From positions 89,857,817-89,921,816 of the forward strand of contig NC_092091.1 in the NCBI RefSeq assembly GCF_045679555.1: a stretch of 64,000 nucleotides of DNA, read 5' to 3'. Positions 40,001 through 51,178 of the stretch are shown in pieces (position 1 is the first letter of the stretch; each line of letters opens with the position of its first letter). The DNA comes from Salvelinus alpinus. Taxonomy: Eukaryota; Chordata; Actinopteri; Salmoniformes; Salmonidae. Below the pieces are notes generated by a model that was not told where the DNA came from, searched no databases, and was given only the letters and a program-made list of their open reading frames with translations. A program made the position numbers and the translations under genes.

Positions 40001-43000
40001 GATAAAGAGGACTTACTGGTCCTGGAATGTTCCCAGTAGATAAAGTGAACTTACTGGTCCTGGAATGTTCCCAGTAGATAAAGAGGACTTACTGGTTCTA
40101 GAATGTTCCCAGTAGATAAAGAGGACTTACTGGTTCTGGAATGTTCCCAGTAGATAAAGAGGACTTACTAGTCCTGGAATGTTCCCAGTAGATAAAGAGG
40201 ACTTACTAGTCCTGGAATGTTCCCAGTAGATAAAGAGGACTTACTGGTTCTGGAATGTTCCCAGTAGATAAAGAGGACTTACTGGTCCTGGAATGTTCCC
40301 AGTAGATAAAGAGGACTTACTGGTCCTGGAATGTTCCCAGTAGATAAAGAGGACTTACTGGAATGTTCCCAGTAGATAAAGAGGACTTACTGGAATGTTC
40401 CCAGTAGATAAAGAGGACTTACTGGTTCTGGAATGTTCCCAGTAGATAAAGAGGACTTACTAGTCCTGGAATGTTCCCAGTAGATAAAGAGGACTTACTA
40501 GTCCTGGAATGTTCCCAGTAGATAAAGAGGACTTACTGGTTCTGGAATGTTCCCAGTAGATAAAGAGGACTTACTGGTCCTGGAATGTTCCCAGTAGATA
40601 AAGAGGACTTACTGGTCCTGGAATGTTCCCAGTAGATAAAGAGGACTTACTGGAATGTTCCCAGTAGATAAAGAGGACTTACTGGAATGTTCCCAGTAGA
40701 TAAAGAGGACTTACTGGTTCTGGAATGTTCCCAGTAGATAAAGAGAACTTACTAGTCCTGGAATGTTCCCAGTAGATAAAGAGGACTTACTGGAATGTTC
40801 CCAGTAGATAAAGAGGACTTACTGGTTCTGGAATGTTCCCAGTAGATAAAGAGGACTTACTGGAATGTTCCCAGTAGATAAAGAGGACTTACTGGAATGT
40901 TCCCAGTAGATAAAGAGGACTTACTGGTTCTGGAATGTTCCCAGTAGATAAAGAGGACTTACTAGTCCTGGAATGTTCCCAGTAGATAAAGAGGACTTAC
41001 TGGAATGTTCCCAGTAGATAAAGAGGACTTACTGGTTCTGGAATGTTCCCAGTAGATAAAGAGGACTTACTGGTTCTGGAATGTTCCCAGTAGATAAAGA
41101 GGACTTACTGGAATGTTCCCAGTAGATAAAGAGGACTTACTGGAATGTTCCCAGTAGATAAAGAGGACTTACCGGTCCTGGAATGTTCCCAGTAGATAAA
41201 GAGGACTTACCGGTCCTGGAATGTTCCCAGTAGATAAAGAGGACTTACTGGAATATTCCCAGTAGATAAAGAGGTATTACTGGTCCTGGAATGTTCCCAG
41301 TAGATAAAGAGGACTTACTGGTCCTGGAATGTTCCCAGTAGATAAAGAGGACTTACTGGTCCTGGAATGTTCCCAGTAGATAAAGAGGACTTACTGGTCC
41401 TGGAATGTTCCCAGTAGATAAAGAGGACTTACTGGTTCTGGAATGTTCCCAGTAGATAAAGAGGACTTACTGGTTCTGGAATGTTCCCAGTAGATAAAGA
41501 GGACTTACTGGTCCTGGAATGTTCCCAGTAGATAAAGAGGACTTACTGGTCCTGGAATGTTCCCAGTAGATAAAGAGGACTTACTGGTTCTGGAATGTTC
41601 CCAGTAGATAAAGAGGACTTACTGGTTCTGGAATGTTCCCAGTAGATAAAGAGGACTTACCGGTCCTGGAATGTTCCTGTAGATAAAGAGGACTTACTGG
41701 TCCTGGAATGTTCCCAGTAGATAAAGAGGACTTACTGGAATGTTCCCAGTAGATAAAGAGGACTTACTGGTCCTGGAATGTTCCCAGTAGATAAAGAGGA
41801 CTTACTGGAATGTTCCCAGTAGATAAAGAGGTCTTACTGGTCCTGGAATGTTCCCAGTAGATAAAGAGGACTTACTAGTCCTGGAATGTTCCCAGTAGAT
41901 AAAGAGGACTTACTGGAATGTTCCCAGTAGATAAAGAGGACTTACTGGTCCTGGAATGTTCCCAGTAGATAAAGAGGACTTACTGGAATGTTCCCAGTAG
42001 ATAAAGAGGTCTTACTGGTCCTGGAATGTTCCCAGTAGATAAAGAGGACTTACTGGTCCTGGAATGTTCCCAGTAGATAAAGAGGACTTACTGGAATGTT
42101 CCCAGTAGATAAAGAGGACTTACTAGTCCTGGAATGTTCCCAGTAGATAAAGAGGACTTACTGGAATGTTCCCAGTAGATAAAGAGGACTTATTGGAATG
42201 TTCCCAGTAGATAAAGAGGTCTTACTGGTCCTGGAATGTTCCCAGTAGATAAAGAGGACTTATTGGAATGTTCCCAGTAGATAAAGAGGACTTATTGGAA
42301 TGTTCCCAGTAGATAAAGAGGTCTTACTGGTCCTGGAATGTTCCCAGTAGATAAAGAGGACTTATTGGAATGTTCCCAGTAGATAAAGAGGACTTATTGG
42401 AATGTTCCCAGTAGATAAAGAGGTCTTACTGGTCCTGGAATGTTCCCAGTAGATAAAGAGGACTTATTGGAATGTTCCCAGTAGATAAAGAGGACTTATT
42501 GGAATGTTCCCAGTAGATAAAGAGGCCTTACTGGAATGTTCCCAGTAGATAAAGAGGACTTACCGGTCCAGGAATGTTCCCAGTAGATAAAGAGAACTTA
42601 CTGGTTTAAATTCTTCAACAACAAAAAGGGGGAGGAAAAAAAGGCTAAATGGGATTCAGGAGTTGTTTTCTTTTGATAACGACTCAGACTGTAAAGTGAA
42701 TATTAATGTCAACCGTAATTCACTACTATAGATAAAAACCTTCCATAAATATGATAAAATACCATATTTTCAGAGGGGTTGGAATAACCAGTTGGAAATC
42801 TGTGTCCATTGGACAGTAAAGTAACCGCCTCCTTCCTCCAGGTCCATGTGGGTGTGGCCAGGAGGTTTGGGTTTGAGTGTACTCCTGATCCTGATACTGG
42901 AGGGTGTCTGGAGTTCCCCTCTACCTCCCAGCCTCTGCTCCAGTTTGTGTCTGTCCTCTACCGGGACATGGGGGAGAACATTGAGGGGGTCCGGGCGCGG

Positions 43001-44255
43001 GCGTTCGTTGATCCGGACAACGACCCACAGCAGGTAGACTTCTGTTACCATCTGTTGTTATTTGACCTTCATTCCAAAAAGGATGTTGTTTTCTTTACTG
43101 TCTTGTTTACTTTAGTAGAGCTTTGACAGGGCTTTAATGTTTAAATACTAACACTGGAGTCTGGAGTGTCCGGTGGGCCGGTTGGCAGTTTTGGGACTTT
43201 TCTATTGGGTCTATTATTGGTTTATTAAGCCAGACAAGATCAACAAGCACAGAGAAAGTATTATAAATATTTTTCACAGAGAAAGTATTTGAAAATCTGG
43301 TCGAAATGTTATTTATACATCACTTTTCAATGATTATTAGTATTGTTATTATTGGTATTATTATTATTGGTATTATTATAATTATAATTATTGTTATTAG
43401 TATTATTATTATTGTTATTATTATAATAATTATTGTTATTATTATTATTGTTATTAGTATTATTATTATTATAATTATTGTTATTAGTATTATTATTATT
43501 GTTATTATTGTTATTAACAGAACCACAGCACCAGTAGCAACAGCGACAGCGGCATCGGTAACTTCCTGCCAGAAGAGAAGAGTAACCGTGTCTTATTGGT
43601 CGACCTGGGAGGCCATAATCACAACCCCGGTCCACGCCACTGGGACAGCCCTCCTCCTCCCTCGGCCCCGGGCTGGAACCAAGTCCCTCCCGGTGTCGTC
43701 CCTGGCCCCCCTCTCCCCCCTCCTCCTCCCCCTCACCACAACAACAGCTACCGCCACGACCCCCCCCCTGCCACCCCCCCTCGAGGGGCCCACTCCTCCC
43801 ATCCCTCACTCCACCACTACCCGCCAGGGAAGAGGGGAGGTAAGGGGGGAGGATCTGGAGGAGGAGCGGAGCAGAGCCAGCCCCAGCACCATCAGTCTCA
43901 ACGCTGGTTACCAGTCCATGTCCTGAGAGACTGGAGACAACCAGGCCAGGCAGGACAAACACAGGGACAAGCAGGACTGTGTAGTGATCAGGAGTCCTAT
44001 GCTGAGTCAACGGATGGTTGGTCATCGGCTAACTGTAGCACCCTCCCACCACCCATGAACAAGATACCTGCGGATCGCTACAGGGCTCCACTACCAGCCG
44101 GGGACCTGCCCCTGCCTCCACAGCCTCCCAGGCTGGCCACGCAGAAGGATGAGTGGGCTAACAAGCTGTTTGGGTCCGGGACCGGAGAGAAAGGACTCCG
44201 AGAGCCCAAGCAGAACGGGAAGAGACGTGGAAATGGGAAAGACGGAGAGAAAAAG
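23860..44255 (+). CDS. rgs12: RGS12, N-terminal half (PDZ, PTB and linker exons)
   Basis: RGS12 is a multidomain GTPase-activating protein for Gi-class G-alpha subunits; its PDZ and PTB domains recruit receptors and phosphotyrosine partners. Six exons join in frame: 23860-24562, 24791-25017, 27000-27197, 27937-28176, 42842-43033 and 43521-44255 (2295 nt, 765 codons). The ATG at 23860 gives MFR, as in mammalian RGS12. The PDZ domain spans residues about 37-112, with GYGFTL at 45-50 as the ligand-binding loop. A Gly-rich tract and [20 protein letters not shown] follow. The PTB domain has [40 protein letters not shown] and [13 protein letters not shown]. The linker has RWLPVHVL and [10 protein letters not shown]. 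The RGS, Ras-binding and GoLoco exons are not in the window. Confidence 0.95.
24626..24722. mobile_element. Hairpin MITE (GGCTGGTTTCCCGGACACAG)
   Basis: A 97-bp imperfect palindrome in an RGS12 intron. Left arm GGCTGGTTTCCCGGACACAG, right arm CTGTGTCTGGTAAACTGGCC. The family is common in teleosts. Confidence 0.75.
24791..25017 (+). CDS. rgs12: RGS12 coding exon 2
   Basis: It encodes a Pro-rich then Ser-rich linker and [20 protein letters not shown], matching the segment before the PTB domain. The 3' splice site is poor (CCTAATCCTAAAG), but it is the only nearby one that restores the frame. The donor GTGTGTG is the first part of a (GT)n microsatellite. Confidence 0.82.
25018..25066. repeat. 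(GT)n microsatellite forming a 5' splice site
   Basis: 49 bp of uninterrupted GT begin exactly at the RGS12 exon end (GCTCCAG then GTGTGT). Confidence 0.95.
25135..26935. repeat. 33-bp minisatellite with a 703-bp higher-order duplication
   Basis: The unit is CAGCTACATTATCAGCTAGG followed by TTTGATACCCACA, about 52 copies. Variants include AATACCC, ATACCC and AACCAC forms and shortened units. Rare markers such as CATTACCAGC and GATACCCACAGCTAC recur exactly 703 bp apart. Long frames on both strands are by-products. Confidence 0.96.
27000..27197 (+). CDS. rgs12: RGS12 coding exon 3 (start of PTB domain)
   Basis: It follows acceptor CTCCTTCTAG and encodes [19 protein letters not shown] and [19 protein letters not shown], then HSLVLMK before donor GTACGG. 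It is 66 codons, phase 0 at both ends. Confidence 0.94.
27220..27770. repeat. GGTT/GATT tetranucleotide-type array
   Basis: Degenerate TTGGTTGGTTGATTGATTGA and GAATGG blocks with loose higher-order periodicity in an RGS12 intron. Confidence 0.92.
27937..28176 (+). CDS. rgs12: RGS12 coding exon 4 (PTB domain)
   Basis: It follows CACAACAG and encodes [34 protein letters not shown] and [16 protein letters not shown] before donor GTAGGG. It is 80 codons, phase 0. It has a short acidic Asp/His/Gly insert relative to mammals. Confidence 0.95.
28177..29121. other. RGS12 intron, 5' part
   Basis: No gene. A dispersed repeat with CCCAGTTTCCCAAAAGCATC and TTTCCCAAACCCATCGTTA lies at about 28310-28440. 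A 68-bp sequence (GCTGATCCTTCGTCAGTATT to GGTTTTAAATGGAGAAA) is duplicated at 28965-29105. Confidence 0.5.
29122..42604. repeat. 13.5 kb minisatellite of 32/38-bp units with 3450-bp higher-order repeats
   Basis: Close to 385 units of GGAATGTTCCCAGTAGATAA followed by AGAGGACTTACT, with an optional GGTCCT, GGTTCT or AGTCCT hexamer. Rare variants mark larger duplications: GATAAAGAAG at 30201, 32523 and 35973 (steps of 2322 and 3450); GTTCCAAGTAG near 34495 and 37945; GATACAGAGG near 34619 and 38069 (steps of 3450). It occupies nearly all of the intron between the fourth and fifth RGS12 exons. Confidence 0.98.
42842..43033 (+). CDS. rgs12: RGS12 coding exon 5 (end of PTB domain)
   Basis: It follows CTTCCTCCAG and encodes [38 protein letters not shown] and [17 protein letters not shown], then NDPQQ before donor GTAGAC. 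It is 64 codons, phase 0. The PTB core is well conserved. Confidence 0.95.
43325..43516. repeat. (ATT)n-type microsatellite next to an RGS12 3' splice site
   Basis: ATTATTATTGTTATTAGTAT-type triplets run to within a few bases of the acceptor TTATTAACAG, so there is no ordinary C/T tract. Confidence 0.93.
43521..44255 (+). CDS. rgs12: RGS12 coding exon 6 (linker before the RGS domain)
   Basis: It encodes [30 protein letters not shown], a long Pro/His/Gly-rich stretch, [32 protein letters not shown] and [11 protein letters not shown], and ends GKDGEKK before donor GTAAGA. It is 245 codons, phase 0 at both ends. The conserved blocks match mammalian RGS12; the Pro/Gly-rich centre does not align. 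Confidence 0.94.
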
Positions 44256-44282
44256 GTAAGAGAGTCATACAGTATGTCATGG

Positions 44283-44407
<125 letters not shown>

Positions 44408-44554
44408 AGTCCGTTTGTAGAAGTCTGAAGTACAGCATCAGATTTATAGTGATGTATTGGACTAACTTTTCTCTAGTAGTATCTGTGTTGTAAAGCTACA
44501 GTCCACACTACCGTTGTACTATGTTAGTTATTGTGTGTGTGCGCGTGCGCGCTT

Positions 44555-45595
44555 GGTGCTGTACTGTAAAGGTCCAGAATCATATTCTACTATAGTAACA
44601 GCTGGTGGTCTGGGTTGTGGTGCTGTATTGTAAAGGTCCAGTCCAGAATCATATTCTACTATAGTAATAGCTGGTGTTCTGGGTTGTGGTGCTGTACTGT
44701 AAAGGTCCAGAATCATATTCTACTATAGTAATAGCTGCTGGTCTGGGTTGTGGTGCTGTACTGTAAAGGTCCAGAATCATATTCTACTATAGTAATAGCT
44801 GGTGGTCTGGGTTGTGGTGCTGTACTGTAAAGGTCCAGAATCATATTCTACTATAGTAAAAACTGGTGGTCTGGGTTGTGGTGCTGTACTGTAAAGGTCC
44901 AGTCCAGAATCATATTCTACTATAGTAATAGCTGGTGGTCTGGGTTGTGGTGCTGTACTGTAAAGGTCCAGTCCAGAATCATATTCTACTATAGTAATAG
45001 CTGCTGGTCTGGGTTGTGGTGCTGTACTGTAAAGGTCCAGAATCATATTCTACTATAGTAATAGCTGGTGGTCTGGGTTGTGGTGCTGTACTGTAAAGGT
45101 CCAGAATCATATTCTACTATAGTAATAGCTGGTGATCTGGGTTGTGGTGCTGTACTGTAAAGGTCCAGAATCATATTCTACTATAGTAATAGCTGGTGTT
45201 CTGGGTTGTGGTGCTGTACTGTAAAGGTCCAGAATCATATTCTACTATAGTAATAGCTGGTGGTCTGGGTTGTGGTGCTGTATTGTAAAGGTCCAGAATC
45301 ATATTCTACTATAGTAATAGCTGCTGGTCTGGGTTGTGGTGCTGTATTGTAAAGGTCCAGAATCATATTATACTATAGTAATAGCTGCTGGTCTGGGTTG
45401 TGGTGCTGTATTGTAAAGGTCCAGAATCATATTCTACTATAGTAATAGCTGGTGGTCTGGGTTGTGGTGCTGTATTGTAAAGGTCCAGAATCATATTCTA
45501 CTATAGTAATAGCTGGTGGTCTGGGTTGTGGTGCTGTATTGTAAAGGTCCAGAATCATATTCTACTATAGTAATAGCTGCTGGTCTGGGTTGTGG
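44555..45595. repeat. 64-bp minisatellite, about 16 copies
   Basis: The unit is CTGTACTGTAAAGGTCCAGA, ATCATATTCTACTATAGTAA and TAGCTGGTGGTCTGGGTTGTGGTG in succession. Some copies have an extra GTCCA (69 bp). Confidence 0.95.
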
Positions 45596-45709
45596 AGGCA
45601 GCTTGTTAGAAGTGAACCCAACATGAGAAAACACTGTATCAAACCACTGGAGTGGAAAATTACTTTCTGGAAATGTCTGGCCACTGGTGCTAGTCCTACA
45701 ACTCTCTGG

Positions 45710-45961
<252 letters not shown>

Positions 45962-45962
<1 letters not shown>

Positions 45963-46410
45963 GACTCTACACATGTACCTCAGTGTTTGTGGCTTGATGA
46001 TTAGTTGAATCAGGTCAGGTGTGTTACTACTGGGCTGGAACAAAAATGTGCACTCCTGTTGGTACTCAGTCTCTCCAGCACACCTTTTAATACCATTTAA
46101 GTCTGGTCTTCAGACTCCTCTCTCTCTCTGAGAGTAATTAGATGAAGACACTGTCTCTCTCTCTGACACAAAAAGCACAACAATCTCTTTGTATATAGTT
46201 CTGTGCTTGAAATGTAATATTTGACTGACTGAGGGACCTTACAGATGTTATATGTAGGGGTATAAATACTTTTGCAAGGGATTACAGGCCTATGGGCCCT
46301 GGTTAAAAGTAGTGCACTATATAGGGAATAGGATGTCATTTAGGATGCTTCCCATCCCCTGTCCCTGACTCCAGAATCAAACCATCCATTATTGATTATG
46401 TGTATGTAGG
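45962..46410. other. Intronic or intergenic sequence with dispersed repeats
   Basis: Contains a fragment of the GTGTTACTACTGGGCTGGAA family (about 46003-46060, the MITE seen at 11.2 kb) and a copy of AAGTAGTGCACTATATAGGG (46290-46345). No gene was seen. Confidence 0.5.
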
Positions 46411-46414
46411 GATG

Positions 46415-47948
46415 GACACCTGTTCTGTTCTGCTTCCTTCTCCCTGACAAACCACCTGTTCTGCTCTGCTTCCTTCTCCCTGACAACCACCTGTTCTGCT
46501 CTGCTTCCTTCTCCCTGACAACCACCTGTTCTGCTCGGCTTCCTTCTCCCTGACAACCACCTGTTCTGCTCGGCTTCCTTCTCCCTGACAACCACCTGTT
46601 CTGCTCTGCTTCCTTCTCCCTGACAACCACCTGTTCTGCTCTGCTTCCGTCTCCCTGGCAACCACCTGTTCTGCTCTGCTTCTTTCTCCCTGACCACCAC
46701 CTGTTCTGTTCTGCTTCCTTCTCCCTGACAACCACCTGTTCTGCTCTGCTTCCTTCTCACTGACAACCACCTGTTCTGCTCTGCTTCCTTCTCCCTGACA
46801 ACCACCTGTTCTGCTCTGCTTCCTTCTCACTGACAACCACCTGTTCTGCTCTGCTTCCTTCTCCCTGACAACCACCTGTTCTGCTCTGCTTCCGTCTCCC
46901 TGGCAACCACCTGTTCTGCTCTGCTTCTTTCTCCCTGACCACCACCTGTTCTGCTCTGCTTCCTTCTCCCTGACAACCACCTGTTCTGCTTCCTTCTCCC
47001 TGACAACCACCTGTTCTGCTTCCTTCTTCCTGACAACCACCTGTTCTGTTCTGCTTCCTTCTCCCTGACAACCACCTGTTCTGCTCTGCTTCCTTCTCCC
47101 TGACAACCACCTGTTCTGCTCTGCTTCCTTCTCCCTGACAACCACCTGTTCTGCTCTGCTTCCTTCTCACTGACAACCACCTGTTCTGCTCTGCTTCCTT
47201 CTCCCTGACAACCACCTGTTCTGCTCTGCTTCCTTCTCACTGACAACCACCTGTTCTGCTCTGCTTCCTTCTCCCTGACAACCACCTGTTCTGCTCTGCT
47301 TCCGTCTCCCTGGCAACCACCTGTTCTGCTCTGCTTCTTTCTCCCTGACCACCACCTGTTCTGCTCTGCTTCCTTCTCCCTGACAACCACCTGTTCTGCT
47401 TCCTTCTCCCTGACAACCACCTGTTCTGCTTCCTTCTTCCTGACAACCACCTGCTCTGTTCTGCTTCCTTCTCCCTGACAACCACCTGTTCTGCTTCCTT
47501 CTTCCTGACAACCACCTGTTCTGTTCTGCTTCCTTCTCCCTGACAACCACCTGTTCTGCTCTGCTTCCTTCTCACTGACAACCACCTGTTCTGCTCTGCT
47601 TCCTTCTCCCTGACAACCACCTGTTCTGCTCTGCTTCCTTCTCCCTGACAACCACCTGTTCTGCTCTGCTTCCTTCTCACTGACAACCACCTGTTCTGCT
47701 CTGCTTCCTTCTCCCTGACAACCACCTGTTCTGCTCTGCTTCCTTCTCCCTGACAACCACCTGTTCTGCTCTGCTTCCTCCTTCTCCCTGACAACCACCT
47801 GTTCTGCTCTGCTTCCTCCTTCTCCCTGACAACCACCTGTTCTGCTCTGCTTCCTTCTCCCTGACAACCACCTGTTCTGCTCTGCTTCCTTCTCCCTGAC
47901 AACCACCTGTTCTGCTCTGCTTCCTTCTCCCTGACAACCACCTGTTCT
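46415..47948. repeat. 35-bp minisatellite, about 43 copies
   Basis: The unit is CTGTTCTGCTCTGCTTCCTT followed by CTCCCTGACAACCAC, with 30-bp copies lacking one CTGCT and two 38-bp copies with an extra TCC. The rare block TTCCGTCTCCCTGGCAACC recurs near 46646, 46891 and 47301, showing block duplications. Reverse-strand open frames are artefacts. Confidence 0.96.
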
Positions 47949-48344
47949 ATTACTGATGAATAGAACTAGACCTACCTCAGTCTGACATGATCACGGTAGG
48001 ACAACATTTTATTGTGTAGATTTGTTTAGTTTACTAATCTATACTCTCTTCCGTGAGTTATTGTGGTGATTGATCTAATTAGCATTCATGCTACGTCTGG
48101 AAATGACCTAGTTTTCTCTAAATGATGTGGGTATGACTGTGATTGGTCAATACTTTCCCGTGTTTTACTCTAAAGAGATAGTGTGAGATGAACTCATGGA
48201 CACCGTGTTGTATGTCTCTGTGTGCAGTTTGGTTAAAGGAATTTAATTCCTATATGTTAGCAACCAATTCAATTAAAACACTCTCTGCCCATACATAATA
48301 ATTTGTAAGATACTTATTAGCATTAAATGGACAGAAACCAGTCT

Positions 48345-48650
48345 CAAAATCAATCAATCAATAGCGTTTATTCTCGAGAGTACTGAATCATAGTACAATT
48401 TACATCAGGTTATATAATAAAACTGACGTCATAGGTTTTAAAAATGTCCTTCCTCCTCTCGGATACAATGGCAGTACAGTTAGCGTTCTTATTTTGTCTG
48501 CCACCTGTTAAACAATCTGCAACCAGCCCAAGGTATCACCCCTCCCTGGGTAGAGATGGAATGTCCTGTAAGGAACACAGCATTCCAGCCTGTCTGAAGA
48601 TTACTCCATTCTTTCTAACAAGGAACAGATTATATTCAGCATTATGATTA
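48345..48650. mobile_element. Salmonid-type dispersed repeat fragment
   Basis: It starts with (AATC)n then AGCGTTTATTCTCGAGAG. It includes CAACCAGCCCAAGGTATCAC and GGAATGTCCTGTAAGGAACA. I recognise it as a repeat common in salmonid sequence. The (AATC)n edge suggests a retroposon tail in reverse orientation. Confidence 0.55.
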
Positions 48651-48654
48651 TAAT

Positions 48655-49465
48655 AAGATTCATTCATCCATACAGTAATATAGTAGTATTCTGTTTAGTT
48701 ATAATTCATCCATACAGTAATATAGTAGTATTCTGTTTAGTTATAATTCATCCATACAGTAATATAGTAGTATTCTGTTTAGTTATAATTCATCCATACA
48801 GTAATATAGTAGTATTCTGTTTAGTTATAATTCATCCATACAGTAATATAGTAGTATTCTGTTTAGTTATAATTCATCCATACAGTAACATAGTAGTATT
48901 CTGTTTAGTTATAATTCATCCATACAGTAACATAGTAGTATTCTGTTTAGTTATAATTCATCCATACAGTAATATAGTAGTATTCTGTTTAGTTATAATT
49001 CATCCATACAGTAACATAGTAGTATTCTGTTTAGTTATAATTCATCCATACAGTAACATAGTAGTATTCTGTTTAGTTATAATTCATCCATACAGTAATA
49101 TAGTAGTATTCTGTTTAGTTATAATTCATCCATACAGTAATATAGTAGTATTCTGTTTAGTTATAATTCATCCATACAGTAACATAGTAGTATTCTGTTT
49201 AGTTATAATTCATCCATACAGTAACATAGTAGTATTCTGTTTAGTTATAATTCATCCATACAGTAACATAGTAGTATTCTGTTTAGTTATAATTCATCCA
49301 TACAGTAACATAGTAGTATTCTGTTTAGTTATAATTCATCCATACAGTAACATAGTAGTATTCTGTTTAGTTATAATTCATCCATACAGTAATATAGTAG
49401 TATTCTGTTTAGTTATAATTCATCCATACAGTAATATAGTAGTATTCTTTTTAGTTATAATTCTA
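48655..49465. repeat. 42-bp minisatellite, 19 copies
   Basis: The unit is ATAATTCATCCATACAGTAA followed by TATAGTAGTATTCTGTTTAGTT, with an AATATAG/AACATAG variant as the only frequent difference. Copies are otherwise nearly identical, suggesting recent growth. A 285-codon frame across it is an artefact. Confidence 0.96.
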
Positions 49466-49859
49466 AGTCAAATGTATACATATTTTAGTCATTATCCATA
49501 AAAATCCCGTAACAAGTTTGAAGGTAGTTGAACTTGAAGGTACCTTATCGTTAGCTTAGCACAATGACTGGAAGTCTTCAGGATCAGCTAGCCAGCAGGG
49601 AAATAGACCTAACTGCCCAAAGCAGGGTGATCAGCACTTTGTACCCTGTCATTTTACTATCCGTGAAATTATAATATCTAGATTATAGTTGTTTTAAAAG
49701 CAGTTATTTTGAGAACTATTTTCTGTGAACTACGCATTTCATGCATCCGCCGTGACAGTGGGTGCAAGGATAGGCTGTGCACGACCTCTCAAGTCATCAC
49801 GGCTGGCCAGCTGAGACAGAAATCATTAAAAAATATATATCGTTTTTTTGTAAGTGTCA
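49466..49859. other. Unassigned sequence before a Tc1 remnant
   Basis: Single-copy-looking DNA. No coding region or clear repeat was recognised. Confidence 0.35.
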
Positions 49860-50184
49860 ACAAAAGTAAGTGCTGTTATTGTGAAGTGGCAACGTCTAGG
49901 AGCAACAACGGCTCAGCCTCGACGTGGTAGGCCGTACAAGCTCACAGAACGGGACCGCCGAGTGCTGAAGCGGGTAGCTCGTAAAAATCGTCTGTCTTCG
50001 GTTGCAACACTCACTACTGATTTCCAAACTGCCTCTGGAAGCAACGTCAGCACAATAACTTTTCATAACAAGTACTGTTCACCGGGAGTTTCGTGAGCCT
50101 CAATGGGTTTCCATGGCCGAGCAGCCGCACACAAGCCTAAGATCACCATGCGCAATGCCAAGCGTCGGCTGGAGCGGTGTAAAA
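49860..50184 (+). pseudogene. Tc1-like transposase, truncated remnant
   Basis: It encodes VSAVIVKWQRLGATTAQPR, GRPYKLTERDRRVLKRVARK and NRLSSVATLT, the DNA-binding N-terminal half of a fish Tc1-like transposase. A small insertion near 50065 breaks the frame. Homologous DNA (ATGGGTTTCCATGGCCGAGC to CGTCGGCTGGAGCGGTGTAAA) continues to about 50184 and then stops before the catalytic domain. No inverted repeats were seen, so this is a dead 5' fragment. Confidence 0.85.
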
Positions 50185-50339
50185 ATAACATTTTAAGAAG
50201 ATCAATTGTAGAAATGGCAGGGGTTTATGACTTTGTGGCTGTGGTAACTAGTGACAGCCGATAGCCAGGGGACCAAAACAATGAAGTTGAATTGAATTAC
50301 TTTATTTTTCCAGAAGGAACTTTAGTTGAGCCTCGCACT

Positions 50340-50720
50340 TCAATACTCTTAGTTGTTGCGGAAATATACACTCAGTTGCCCGTTTAGTAGGTACACCCAT
50401 CTAGAACCGGGTCGGACCCCCCTTTGCCTCCAGAACAGGCTGAATTCTTTGGGCGATGGATTCTACAAGGTGTGGTGTTCAAACGTTGCTCAATTGTTAT
50501 AAAGGGACCTAACGTGTCCCAGGAAAACATTCCCCACACCGTTACACCACGGCCACCAGCCTGTACCGTTGACATCAGGTAGGATGGGGCCGTGGCCTCA
50601 TGTTGTTTACGCCAAATCCTGACTGCCATCAGCAACAGGACCTGGGATTTTGTCGGACCACCAGCGATCATACCATGCTCAAAAGTCGCTTAGGTCACTC
50701 GTTTTGCCCATTCTAACATT
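50340..50720. mobile_element. Dispersed repeat (GGTACACCCATCTAGAACCG family)
   Basis: CAGTTGCCCGTTTAGTAGGT, CTTTGCCTCCAGAACAGGCT and ACCAGCCTGTACCGTTGACA are sequences I recognise as an abundant fish repeat, probably a non-autonomous DNA transposon. The copy is diverged and no terminal repeats were resolved. Confidence 0.6.
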
Positions 50721-51178
50721 CAATCGAATGTCTCTTTTTACAGTCTTGATTATGTGGTTTTATCTGCGTCGAACTTGGTGCAAAATCACGTCCACGAGTA
50801 GCCTAGCAAAAGCCGCGCTGATTGGACAGCTTGTTTTGACGTTCCTCTTCAGGAAGTAAACGCGACAGTTTCAGGTTAGCAATATAGCTGGTATCAAATA
50901 AGAAACGTGTGTGAAGAGTAACTCCTAGCGACATCAACAGACTGCCAAGCATTATTGATTTACCTCGCAGCCAGTGGACTGAAGATTGTCGACACTGCTG
51001 GAAGTATTTTCAAGCTATTAGCTAGCAAGTTTACATTCGCAAGTAGCTAGCTAGCTAATCGAGTGTGCTGCTGTGCTGAGACGGACAACCACCATCATCA
51101 TCAACGATATTGCTAACTAACGTTAACCCCAACTAAGGTCTTTCCCGTTGTCACTTGTGCTACCGTCGCTGCCCCAAT
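50721..51178 (+). promoter_or_regulatory. Probable promoter and 5'UTR of the THAP gene
   Basis: The 450 bp before the THAP start codon are unique and moderately GC-rich. They contain an inverted CCAAT box (CTGATTGGACAG, about 50819-50829) and no obvious TATA box. The promoter role is inferred from position only. Confidence 0.35.

Noticed and set aside
46340..47941. Several reverse-strand frames of 127-359 codons rich in Glu, Arg and Gln
   Set aside because: They are the 35-bp array read on the reverse strand. No splice sites or start context support a gene.
48644..49501. 285-codon hydrophobic frame resembling a membrane protein
   Set aside because: It is the 42-bp array; the 14-residue period is a consequence of unit length.
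49709..50096. Intact Tc1 transposase gene
   Set aside because: Only the N-terminal DNA-binding half is present, the frame is broken near 50065 and the catalytic domain is missing.
51155..51178. Earlier start of the THAP protein at TTG
   Set aside because: THAP domains start with Met close to the first Cys; ATG at 51179 fits this exactly.
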